Source: CAYVZZ01 sp964456185
Lineage (GTDB): Bacteria > Pseudomonadota > Gammaproteobacteria > Pseudomonadales > Alcanivoracaceae
Assembly (NCBI GenBank): GCA_964456185.1
Contig: CAYVZZ010000071.1
Coordinates: 1 to 11,042, forward strand
Direction of reading: 5' to 3'
DNA length: 11,042 bases
Shown here one piece after another: positions 1 to 6,175 of this stretch (within the stretch, counting starts at the first letter, position 1; each line of letters opens with the position of its first letter). The notes beneath the pieces were generated by a model. That model was not told the origin of the DNA. It saw only the letters and a program-made list of their open reading frames with translations, and ran no database searches. A program made the position numbers and the translations under genes.

Positions 1-783
1 CTTGGGATCGATGCCGGCAGCTGTGATGCGCTCGATGTCGTTGACCGGGATGCCGTAGATGCGCTCCATCACCATGACCTTGTCGCTGGAGAGCTCATGG
101 TAAATATGCGGTACGTATAACAATGGGCTAAACAGGAAATTGCGGCGCGTGGTCTCGCTGTTGGCGGCTTCGGCGGTGAGGTCTAGCTCGCCGCGAATAA
201 TATCAGCGTAGTCGTGGATGATGCGCGCCGGGTGGAAGAGGGCGGCATCGCGCCAATGTTTTTCCAGTAGGTTGGCACCGGCAATGAGCAGCTTGAGGTC
301 TTTTTCGACTCGTTTTTCGATGCCCGGCCGCAGCACTTTAAGCACCACTTCGCTGCCGTCGGGAAGTTGAGCCGTGTGTACTTGTGCCACCGAGGCGCTG
401 GCAAGCGGTTGCATATCAAAACGGCTGAAGAAGTCGTCTACCGGCCCGCCGAGTTCTGCCTCAATACGGGCCTTGGCGTCTTCCGGCGGAAAGGGCGCTA
501 CCTGGTCTTGCAATTGTTCGAGCGCTTGTGTCCAGGCCGGTGGCAGCAGGTCGCGGCGGGTCGCTAGCAATTGCCCCATTTTGATGAAGATTGGCCCGAG
601 GCGTTGCAATGCCAGGCGTAGTCGCTCGCCATCGTCAAGGCGACGAACACCAAACCAGCAGGAGGGAGTGAGCCATTGCAGCAGCCAAATAAGGCGGGTG
701 GCGGGATGGCGGGGTAACAGCCGTGCCAAACGGTAATAGCAGAACACATGGGCAATGACGAATAAACGAAGAAGCGCGCTCAT
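1..783 (-). CDS. ubiB: UbiB, ubiquinone biosynthesis atypical kinase-like protein (N-terminal half, cut by window edge)
   Basis: The frame is open from an ATG at 781-783 to base 1, giving 261 residues without a stop; full-length UbiB is about 540 residues, so the C-terminal half, including the usual C-terminal membrane helices, lies outside. The hallmark UbiB/ADCK motif KxGQ is seen as IFIKMGQLLATRRDLLP (residues 65-81). The Ala-rich nucleotide loop is PLASASVAQVHTA (126-138), and the lysine of VVLKVLRP (149) follows. UbiB/COQ8 proteins are membrane-associated ATPases needed for aerobic ubiquinone synthesis, probably by helping extract or present lipid intermediates. The start overlaps the ubiJ stop by 4 nt (ATGA), and a GAGGG ribosome-binding site lies inside the end of ubiJ. 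The truncation comes from the window edge, not from gene decay. Confidence 0.95.
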   Translation of the reverse strand, partial: MSALLRLFVIAHVFCYYRLARLLPRHPATRLIWLLQWLTPSCWFGVRRLDDGERLRLALQRLGPIFIKMGQLLATRRDLLPPAWTQALEQLQDQVAPFPPEDAKARIEAELGGPVDDFFSRFDMQPLASASVAQVHTAQLPDGSEVVLKVLRPGIEKRVEKDLKLLIAGANLLEKHWRDAALFHPARIIHDYADIIRGELDLTAEAANSETTRRNFLFSPLLYVPHIYHELSSDKVMVMERIYGIPVNDIERITAAGIDPK

Positions 784-1421
784 GAATCCCTCTTTTGCTG
801 CAGGCGGCGAATGCGGGCGTCCAAACGGTCGACGTCGTAACGTAGCTCGTCAACGTCTTGGCAAAACTCGTAGACCTGGCGACGCAGGGCAAGCAGGCCG
901 CTGTCTTCTTGTAGGTAACGGTTGAGCTGTTGGCCTAACTGGCGACCGGTAGTGCCTAGCCAGCTGAGTAGTCGACGGCTGCCGTAATCGACTTGCTGGG
1001 CGATGTTGTCACCGAGCAAGGGGGATAGCAGGCTTCCCCAATCGACCGCCAATCCGCTCAAGATGGATTGGATGGCTTGCAGTAATTCACGGTTGCCGTC
1101 AATGCGCACGCGCGAGCCAATCAAGCTGGGTTGATTTTGCCAGTTGAAGAAGATGGCCGCCAAATCGATAGCGGCTGCTGTCACGGTGACATCGGCTTGG
1201 GCTTCACTGACGTGGTACAGCTCGACGCCTTCTTCCACGATGAGCAGATAAATGGATAAACGCGGTGCCGTCAGGTGAAAAGCCAGCAGCCGGCCACTGT
1301 GGGCGGTCAGGCGTTCGAAACTAGTCGGGTCAGTGGCTAGGGCGTTGTTAGCGGCTTTCTCTAGGCGTGCCAAGAGCGCTGCTTGCCATAGGTTGGCCCC
1401 TTGGTGCGTCGAGGCTTGCAT
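780..1421 (-). CDS. ubiJ: UbiJ, SCP2-domain ubiquinone biosynthesis accessory factor
   Basis: A 213-residue protein, close to the usual UbiJ length of about 200. Residues 15-125 fit an SCP2 (sterol carrier) lipid-binding domain. They are followed by the conserved-looking stretch VDWGSLLSPLLGDNIAQQV (126-144) and a charged helical coiled-coil tail (about 176-210, rich in Arg, Asp and Leu). In E. coli, UbiJ binds UbiK and organises the soluble complex of late ubiquinone enzymes, with the SCP2 domain holding hydrophobic intermediates. There is no signal peptide, consistent with a cytoplasmic location. It sits between ubiE and ubiB exactly as in enterobacteria. Its ATG overlaps the ubiE stop by 1 nt (TAATG) and its TGA overlaps the ubiB start by 4 nt. 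The assignment rests on context, length and domain pattern; sequence conservation in this family is low. Confidence 0.9.
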   Translation of the reverse strand: MQASTHQGANLWQAALLARLEKAANNALATDPTSFERLTAHSGRLLAFHLTAPRLSIYLLIVEEGVELYHVSEAQADVTVTAAAIDLAAIFFNWQNQPSLIGSRVRIDGNRELLQAIQSILSGLAVDWGSLLSPLLGDNIAQQVDYGSRRLLSWLGTTGRQLGQQLNRYLQEDSGLLALRRQVYEFCQDVDELRYDVDRLDARIRRLQQKRDS

Positions 1422-2179
1422 TAGGCTTTAAACCCTCGATGAATCGCCACGATACCACCGGTCATGTTGAAATAATCGCAGCGCACCAGACCGGCGTCTT
1501 CCATCATGCCGTTTAGGGTGGGTTGGTCGGGGTGCATGCGGATGGACTCGGCCAGATATTGATAGCTGTCGGCATCCTGGGCGACCCATTTGCCCAAGCG
1601 CGGTAACACGCTAAACGAATAGATGTCGTAGAGTTTGGACAAGGGCTTATAAACCGGTTTGGAAAATTCCAACACCAGCACACGCCCGCCCGGCTTGAGC
1701 ACGCGCTGCATGGAGGCCAGCGCCTTGGCCTTGTCGGTCACATTACGCAGGCCAAAGGCGATGGTGATGCAATCGAAGGTGTTGTCGGCGTAGGGCAGGG
1801 CTTCGGCGTTCACTTGGGTGATGCGGGTGTTGTGGCTGTTGCCGCTGTCGAGTAGGCGGTCGCGTCCGACTTTCAGCATGGCATCGTTAATATCGGCCAA
1901 CACTACCATGCCGTCATCACCCACTATGGGGGCAAATTTCAACGCCAAGTCGGCGGTGCCACCGGCTAAGTCCAGTACCTTCTGGCCGGGGCGCAATCCG
2001 GTGAGCTCCAGCGTAAAACGCTTCCAGATGCGGTGAATGCCTAGCGACATGAGGTCGTTCATGAGGTCGTATTTGGGCGCCACCGAGCGAAATACACCGG
2101 CTACTTTTTTCTGTTTCTCTTCCCATTTGACCTGTTGGTAGCCGAAATCAATGGTGTCGCGATGGTCGGAAGCGCTCAT
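1421..2179 (-). CDS. ubiE: UbiE, ubiquinone/menaquinone C-methyltransferase
   Basis: A 252-residue class I SAM-dependent methyltransferase of normal UbiE length. It begins with the typical DFGYQQVKWEEKQKKVAGVF (11-30) and VAPKYDLMNDLMSLGIHRIW (33-52). SAM motif I is VLDLAGGTADLA (68-79), the acidic end of strand 2 is LADIN (94-98), and the family signature ITIAFGLRNVTD is at 138-149, followed by LKPGGRVLVLEFSKP (161-175). It methylates the ring carbon of 2-polyprenyl-6-methoxy-benzoquinol in ubiquinone synthesis and of demethylmenaquinol where menaquinone is made; no menaquinone genes are visible here. The start is fixed by an AGGTGA ribosome-binding site about 8 nt upstream and by a 4-nt ATGA overlap with the gene before it. 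The C terminus IVAIHRGFKA is typical. Confidence 0.97.
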   Translation of the reverse strand: MSASDHRDTIDFGYQQVKWEEKQKKVAGVFRSVAPKYDLMNDLMSLGIHRIWKRFTLELTGLRPGQKVLDLAGGTADLALKFAPIVGDDGMVVLADINDAMLKVGRDRLLDSGNSHNTRITQVNAEALPYADNTFDCITIAFGLRNVTDKAKALASMQRVLKPGGRVLVLEFSKPVYKPLSKLYDIYSFSVLPRLGKWVAQDADSYQYLAESIRMHPDQPTLNGMMEDAGLVRCDYFNMTGGIVAIHRGFKA

Positions 2180-2904
2180 GGCATGTCACCTGTGTTAAGC
2201 GGGGTGTGTCGAGAGTGTAAGAGGCTAGCGTCGCCTGCAAAAAGTCCTTGCATGATAACGGTTTCGCGATGAGAAATCTGCGCCAGAAGTTGAGCGGCGT
2301 CAGGAACAGGGCGCATGACATCAAAACAGGTCGACATGAAATCATATAAATGCCCGAAACCGGCCTTATGAACCGGCTTACGCACCATTTTGAAGGTGCG
2401 CAGCAGCAGGCGGCGGCGTAGGTATTTCTCCAGTTTCGCTCCCAGACTCTCGATGAGGGTGATTTGTTGTTGGCGGTCAGCCTGCCGCCCCAGTTGTCGG
2501 TAACCTTCTGCGTAGGCGGCAGCGGTTATTGGGGCATCCAATTGCTCTGCCAACAATGCCGTTAGGGCTTCATCCAGTTCCTGAGTGATAACCGCAGCGG
2601 CCAGCGCATGGGCGGCCGTATTCATTACTTTGGCGGGTAGCAGTTTGCTGGCTAGCGGCTCGGCACGGCGGATGTCTTCGGCGACCGGCAGCAGGTCGCT
2701 GGCGTCGTAAATGTCATCGAGAATGAAGTGCAGTGCTGGCGATAGGGTGGCGTCGACCAAGAGGTCGTTGTGGGTCAGCCGCAGGCGGGCATCCTGAAAA
2801 CGTCGTAACTGGGCGAGTCGCTGGACAAACACGGCATCGCCCTGATGCTGGCGCAAGGCAAAAAAGCGTTCAATGTAATGCGGTAGTGATTCAATAGTCG
2901 ACAT
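2176..2904 (-). CDS. FFLEELY-motif-like protein of unknown function, first gene of the ubi operon
   Basis: A 242-residue, mostly helical, soluble-looking protein with no signal peptide or membrane segment. The layout resembles the family named for a FFLEELY motif: an N-terminal helix rich in Arg/Leu (27-47), then an ALHFILDDIYDASDL block (58-71) in which FILDDIY stands where FFLEELY is expected, then an acidic/alanine-rich helical middle, and a C-terminal block LRTFKMVRKPVHKAGFGHLY (168-187) followed by a Phe-rich helix. No catalytic motif is apparent and the biochemical function is unknown. Its TGA overlaps the ubiE ATG by 4 nt, so it should be co-translated with ubiE, ubiJ and ubiB; a role connected with quinone or lipid metabolism is inference only. 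No Shine-Dalgarno sequence is visible before its ATG. The family call comes from remembered motif layout, not from a search. Confidence 0.7.
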   Translation of the reverse strand: MSTIESLPHYIERFFALRQHQGDAVFVQRLAQLRRFQDARLRLTHNDLLVDATLSPALHFILDDIYDASDLLPVAEDIRRAEPLASKLLPAKVMNTAAHALAAAVITQELDEALTALLAEQLDAPITAAAYAEGYRQLGRQADRQQQITLIESLGAKLEKYLRRRLLLRTFKMVRKPVHKAGFGHLYDFMSTCFDVMRPVPDAAQLLAQISHRETVIMQGLFAGDASLLHSRHTPLNTGDMP

Positions 2905-2991
2905 GCGCAGAGTTTACACCAAAAGTGGCTGGCTGATGGCATCTTGCCCGGCGTATGATGTGATGCATCGAGATTCAGTAAGAGAGATACC
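2905..2991. promoter_or_regulatory. Divergent promoter region between the ubi operon and selO
   Basis: This 87-nt gap separates the minus-strand ubi operon from plus-strand selO, so both promoters must lie here or within the genes. For selO, TATGAT at 2954-2959 is a fair -10 hexamer, without a good -35. For the ubi operon, TAAACT on the minus strand at 2911-2916 is a possible -10 only 6 nt from the ATG. Neither is strong, and no operator palindrome stands out. Confidence 0.4.
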
Positions 2992-4428
2992 ATGCCGCGC
3001 GGTTTCCGTTTTGATAACAGCTACCACCAATTACCCGATGCGTTATTTATGGAGCAGTCGCCCTTGCCGGTTTCGGCTCCCGAATTGTTGCAGTTGAATG
3101 TGCCTCTGGCGGAAGCCTTGGGGCTGGATGTGGCACAGCTGCAGGCCCAGGGGGCGGATTGGTTTAGCGGTAACCAATTAATTCCCGGTAGCCAACCGTT
3201 AAGCCAAGCCTACGCCGGGCACCAATTTGGGCAACCCACCATGCTGGGTGACGGGCGTGCCGTGTTGCTGGGTGAGCATCTGACTCCATTGGGGAAACGC
3301 TATGATATTCAGTTGAAAGGCGCTGGTCGCACGCCTTTCTCCCGTGGCGGCGATGGTCGTGCCGTACTGGGCCCGATGCTGCGTGAATATCTGGTTAGCG
3401 AGGCCATGGCGGCGCTGGGTGTTCCCACTAGCCGGAGTTTGGCGGTGGTGACGAGCGGCGAAAAAGTGCAGCGTGAGCGCCCTATGCCGGGGGCGATACT
3501 AACGCGGGTGGCCGCCTCGCATATCCGTGTCGGTACCTTTCAATATGCGGCCTGGCATGATGATAAACGGTTGCTGAAACAGCTGTTTGACTACACGGTG
3601 GAGCGCCATTACCCGCAGGTGAAAGAAGCCGACAACCCGGCTTTGGCCTTGCTGGAGGCGGTTATGGACAAGCAAATTGCTTTGGTCATTCATTGGCTGC
3701 GGGTGGGCTTTATTCATGGCGTGATGAATACCGATAACGTCATGATCAGCGGCGAAACGCTGGATTATGGCCCCTGTGCTTTTATGGATACATATCATCC
3801 GGCGACGGTGTTCAGCTCGATTGACCGGCAAGGGCGTTATGCCTTTGCAGCACAGCCGGGCATTACCCAGTGGAATTTGTCGCGCTTTGCCGAGAGTTTG
3901 CTGACGTTGATTGATGAAGACGAAGATCGGGCAATTGAGTTGGCCTCCGATTTGCTGGAAGGTTGTATGCCGCGTTTCGGCAAGGCGTTTCACCGCATGA
4001 TGAAAGACAAGCTCGGGCTGACGGCCGACAAACCGGGTGATGAGCAGCTGGTGAAAGATTGGTTGGCGCTGCTGCAGCAGCAAAAGATGGACTATACCAA
4101 CGCCCATCGGGCATTAATGGCGCCACATCTGCCTGACGAGACGGCTTATCATACGGAAGCATTTACTGCCTGGTACGAACGCTGGCACCCGCGCAATCGG
4201 CGTAGTCTGGGGTTGTCCCGGAAGATGATGAAAGCGGCCAACCCGGCGGTGATTCCGCGAAACCATTTGGTGAATCAGGCGCTGGAGGCAGCCGAAGCGG
4301 GCGATATGATGCCTTTCAAGACGTTATTGCGTGTCCTGGAAACGCCTTATCAGCAGCCGGAAGACGAGCGCTTTACCCGGCTACCGGCACCGGGAGAGGA
4401 AGTAAAATACACTTTTTGTGGTACTTGA
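2992..4428 (+). CDS. selO: SelO (YdiU), protein adenylyltransferase of pseudokinase fold
   Basis: A 478-residue protein of normal bacterial SelO length. SelO proteins bind ATP upside down in a kinase-like fold and transfer AMP to Ser, Thr or Tyr of target proteins, with a role in redox-stress responses. Visible family blocks are YAGHQFGQ (74-81), GDGRAVLLGE (86-95), YDIQLKGAGRTPFSRGGDGR (104-123), the active-site segment HGVMNTDNVMISG (242-254) and LDYGPCAFMD (257-266). Relative to the studied Pseudomonas syringae SelO numbering, K109, R172, D248 and D258 align with a constant offset of four to the ATP- and metal-binding residues I recall, so the enzyme should be active. The protein ends Phe-Cys-Gly-Thr, with Cys476 antepenultimate where animal SelO has selenocysteine. 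The ATG follows a weak AGAGAG ribosome-binding site. It is transcribed divergently from the ubi operon. Confidence 0.97.
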   Translation: MPRGFRFDNSYHQLPDALFMEQSPLPVSAPELLQLNVPLAEALGLDVAQLQAQGADWFSGNQLIPGSQPLSQAYAGHQFGQPTMLGDGRAVLLGEHLTPLGKRYDIQLKGAGRTPFSRGGDGRAVLGPMLREYLVSEAMAALGVPTSRSLAVVTSGEKVQRERPMPGAILTRVAASHIRVGTFQYAAWHDDKRLLKQLFDYTVERHYPQVKEADNPALALLEAVMDKQIALVIHWLRVGFIHGVMNTDNVMISGETLDYGPCAFMDTYHPATVFSSIDRQGRYAFAAQPGITQWNLSRFAESLLTLIDEDEDRAIELASDLLEGCMPRFGKAFHRMMKDKLGLTADKPGDEQLVKDWLALLQQQKMDYTNAHRALMAPHLPDETAYHTEAFTAWYERWHPRNRRSLGLSRKMMKAANPAVIPRNHLVNQALEAAEAGDMMPFKTLLRVLETPYQQPEDERFTRLPAPGEEVKYTFCGT

Positions 4429-4447
4429 TTATGACTCGTCTAGAGAC

Positions 4448-4477
4448 AACAAAGCCGGCAAAAATGCCGACTTTGTT
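4448..4477. terminator. Bidirectional terminator hairpin between convergent selO and the repeat-protein gene
   Basis: Two 13-nt arms, 4448-4460 and 4465-4477, pair around an AAAA loop with a single mismatch. The GC-rich core (GCCGGCA/TGCCGAC) is followed by TTTGTTGGTTTG on the plus strand and TTTGTTGTCT on the minus strand. The hairpin begins 20 nt after the selO stop and lies 18 nt beyond the stop of the convergent gene, so it can terminate both. The U-tracts are imperfect. Confidence 0.75.
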
Positions 4478-4494
4478 GGTTTGAGAGGTAAGGT

Positions 4495-5094
4495 TTACTC
4501 CCAAAGGTCGTTCCACCAAGCCGAGATAGTGTTGTCTTTCTTCTTCTCTGCTTGCTTTTCAGCGGCTTTTTTGTGCGCCTGCATGGCTTTGCCGTGCTCG
4601 GCTTGAGCGGCTGCAGCTTTTGCGTGCGCTTCTTCTGATTTTCCCTTGGCGGCTTTTGCCATGTCTTCAGCTCGATCTTCGGCTGCCTCACGTGCGTCCT
4701 CGGCCTTTTCTTGTGCGGCTTCAGCTTTTTCTTCTGCAGCCTCTTTGGTGGCTTCCATTTTGTCTTCAGCCGCTTCGCGAGCATCCTCGGCTTTTTCGCG
4801 GGCAGCTTCGGCTTTGTCTTCAGCTGCCTCGCGAGCATCCTCGGCTTTTTCTTCTGCGGCTTCACGTGCGTCTTCTGCTTTTTCTTGAGCTGCTTCAGCA
4901 CGCTCTTCGGCAGCTTCTTTTGCGTCGTCGCGTGCGTCTTTTGCTTTGTCGTCCATCTGGTGGACGTTGTGATTGGTTTGCTGTGCGGTTTGCACGGCAC
5001 TTGTTACGTCGCCTGCGGTAATGTCAGCTTGCGCAGTACCTGCCAAGCCAAGCGTCGCTGCCAGCGTAAGTGCTAGTGTGGTTGCCTTCTTCAT
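4495..5094 (-). CDS. Exported alanine-rich, charged coiled-coil/LEA-like repeat protein of unknown function
   Basis: A 199-residue protein. Residues 1-23 form a clear Sec signal peptide: Lys-Lys at the N terminus, a hydrophobic Ala/Leu/Thr core, and an AQA cleavage site before Asp24. There is no lipobox cysteine, so a soluble periplasmic or secreted product is expected. Residues 48-150 are almost only Ala, Glu, Lys, Asp, Arg and Gln and form one long predicted helix. The unit EKAEDAREAAE occurs four times exactly (71-81, 82-92, 100-110, 129-139), interleaved with 7-residue units such as DKAEAAR and EKAEAAQ. A Lys/Ala/His-rich stretch and a Trp-rich end (SAWWNDLWE) follow. 11-residue periodicity recalls LEA group 3 or right-handed coiled coils. 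The start is set by an AGAGGAGA ribosome-binding site 6-7 nt upstream, and the gene is monocistronic. Overlapping open frames on the other strand reflect its biased composition. No named family is recognised. Confidence 0.88.
   Translation of the reverse strand: MKKATTLALTLAATLGLAGTAQADITAGDVTSAVQTAQQTNHNVHQMDDKAKDARDDAKEAAEERAEAAQEKAEDAREAAEEKAEDAREAAEDKAEAAREKAEDAREAAEDKMEATKEAAEEKAEAAQEKAEDAREAAEDRAEDMAKAAKGKSEEAHAKAAAAQAEHGKAMQAHKKAAEKQAEKKKDNTISAWWNDLWE
4761..4851 (-). repeat. Intragenic 54-bp direct repeat in the repeat-protein gene
   Basis: Segments 4761-4797 and 4815-4851 are 37 nt long, spaced 54 bp apart, and differ at two positions; the last 23 nt (4775-4797 and 4829-4851) are identical. 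The 54-bp spacing equals 18 codons, one 11-residue plus one 7-residue unit. This suggests in-frame duplication of the coding repeat. Confidence 0.75.
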
Positions 5095-5148
5095 GAGAAT
5101 CTCCTCTCAGCGTGATGCTGTGTTATGGGTTTTGTTTTGTAACAAGGC

Positions 5149-5157
5149 TTTATATCA
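5149..5157 (-). promoter_or_regulatory. Extended -10 promoter element for the repeat-protein gene
   Basis: On the minus strand this reads TGATATAAA, an extended -10 (TGn plus TATAAA) preceded by a run of seven T and lying about 55 nt before the ATG. No convincing -35 hexamer is seen at 16-18 nt, which extended -10 promoters can tolerate. The position suits a separate transcript for the repeat-protein gene rather than read-through from the hydrolase upstream. Confidence 0.5.
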
Positions 5158-5185
5158 AAAAAACGGTTGTTTGCATAAGTGCATA

Positions 5186-5208
5186 GATCACAGCATGACA
5201 CTGTAACC
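5186..5208 (-). terminator. Possible weak terminator hairpin after the hydrolase gene
   Basis: On the minus strand GGTTACAG and CTGTGATC can form eight pairs, two of them G-U, around a 7-nt loop just after the hydrolase stop codon. The nearest T-run is over 20 nt further on, so it is not a canonical intrinsic terminator. It may only mark the transcript end of the carbon-metabolism operon. Confidence 0.3.
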
Positions 5209-5210
5209 AA

Positions 5211-6158
5211 TTACCCTATGAGATTTTGGCCGATGAGCGCATGCAGTTGACCGAGCCAAGGCTGGCTCTCGTTAGGAAGTTGATGGCGTCCATCCTCAAG
5301 CGTATGCAGCGTGGCGGCGGGGAATAGCCGCTGAATTTCGGGTAAGTTCTTTTGCCAGTCAACCGTGGTGTCATCGGTGCCTTGTATGATGCACAGAGAA
5401 CGCTGGCAGGGGGCGGCTTGGCGAAATGGGGGTAGCCATTTTTTCCAAGCGCTAATCCAGGTAAGCGATAACTGCCGACATTGCAAGGGATCTTTTTCGG
5501 CAAGAAATGCCAGAAAGTCGTCATTGTGCGAGTTGTTCACAAAATGGCGTGGCACATGACGCACGACATGGCGTAGTAACGCATGTAGGTATTTGCCCAG
5601 TGCCCAGCCGGTCGGCCACACCAAAGGCGCCAACAAAATAATGCGTTCGAAGGGTACAGGTCGGTGTTGCAAGCGCTGCATGGCAATGGCGCCGGCCATG
5701 CTGTGACAAAGCCAGTGGTGTGGAGCGGGCAATTGCGCTAGCGCGGGCAGGATGACATCGAGTGCCTGCTGATATTGGTCAAAACTGGCGATGTGGGCAG
5801 GCTCACCACTGGACAAGCCATGGCCTGGCCAATCGAAAGCCGCTACCGTAAAGCCGAGCTGTAGTAAGTGTTTTATGGTGTGAGCCATGAGGCCGGTGTG
5901 CGCCAAATAGCCGTGATTGACCAATAGGGTGCCACGGTTATGGCCGCTCGGTTGCCAAAGGTAGCAGGCAAGACGAAAGTCGGCGGTATCCATGTAGCCG
6001 AAGTGGCTGCTGACACCGTCTAGCTGTTCGGCAAAATGGATTTGGTAGTAACGCAAAAAACGCGCCGCTTCGTTGCTTGGCGTTGCCGCCGACTGCCAGT
6101 CCATTGGCTGCCAGTGTTGGCAAATCGCATCGCGGTCGAAGGGCGCGTTCATGGCCAT
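5211..6158 (-). CDS. Alpha/beta hydrolase, serine aminopeptidase S33/lysophospholipase-like
   Basis: A 315-residue cytoplasmic-looking hydrolase with no signal peptide. The core fold is visible: the oxyanion turn VNHGYLAHTG (80-89), the strand and turn AAFDWPGHGLSSGEP (106-120, typical of the PldB/monoglyceride lipase group), the nucleophile elbow WLCHSMAG (149-156, Ser153), the acid GTDDTTV (260-266, Asp263 likely) and the histidine DGRHQLPNE (289-297, His292). The elbow is unusual: the common GHSMGG has become CHSMAG, so the first and last glycines of GxSxG are Cys and Ala. The triad itself is complete, so an active esterase or lipase is likely, substrate unknown. It starts 17 nt after fba and is probably the last gene of that transcript. 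No clear ribosome-binding site precedes the ATG; a second ATG two codons in (6150-6152) could be used instead. Confidence 0.88.
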   Translation of the reverse strand: MAMNAPFDRDAICQHWQPMDWQSAATPSNEAARFLRYYQIHFAEQLDGVSSHFGYMDTADFRLACYLWQPSGHNRGTLLVNHGYLAHTGLMAHTIKHLLQLGFTVAAFDWPGHGLSSGEPAHIASFDQYQQALDVILPALAQLPAPHHWLCHSMAGAIAMQRLQHRPVPFERIILLAPLVWPTGWALGKYLHALLRHVVRHVPRHFVNNSHNDDFLAFLAEKDPLQCRQLSLTWISAWKKWLPPFRQAAPCQRSLCIIQGTDDTTVDWQKNLPEIQRLFPAATLHTLEDGRHQLPNESQPWLGQLHALIGQNLIG

Positions 6159-6175
6159 GGTTTATAGGTTGGCGA

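Noticed and set aside
1..783. Apparent truncated ubiB
   Set aside because: The gene runs off the window edge in an intact frame; there is no sign of a pseudogene.
3499..4107. A 202-residue minus-strand open frame antisense to selO
   Set aside because: It lies wholly inside a well-conserved selO coding region, has no ribosome-binding site and resembles no family.
4440..5076. Several long overlapping open frames on both strands around the repeat-protein gene, encoding Lys/Pro-rich, Leu/Arg-rich or Ser/Ala-rich products
   Set aside because: They come from the low-complexity GC-rich codon pattern of the repeat gene read in other frames. Only the minus-strand frame at 4495-5094 has a signal peptide, a ribosome-binding site and a sensible protein.
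5175..5200. Possible CRP-like site (TGTGA on the minus strand) upstream of the repeat-protein gene
   Set aside because: The second half-site does not match TCACA at the required spacing.
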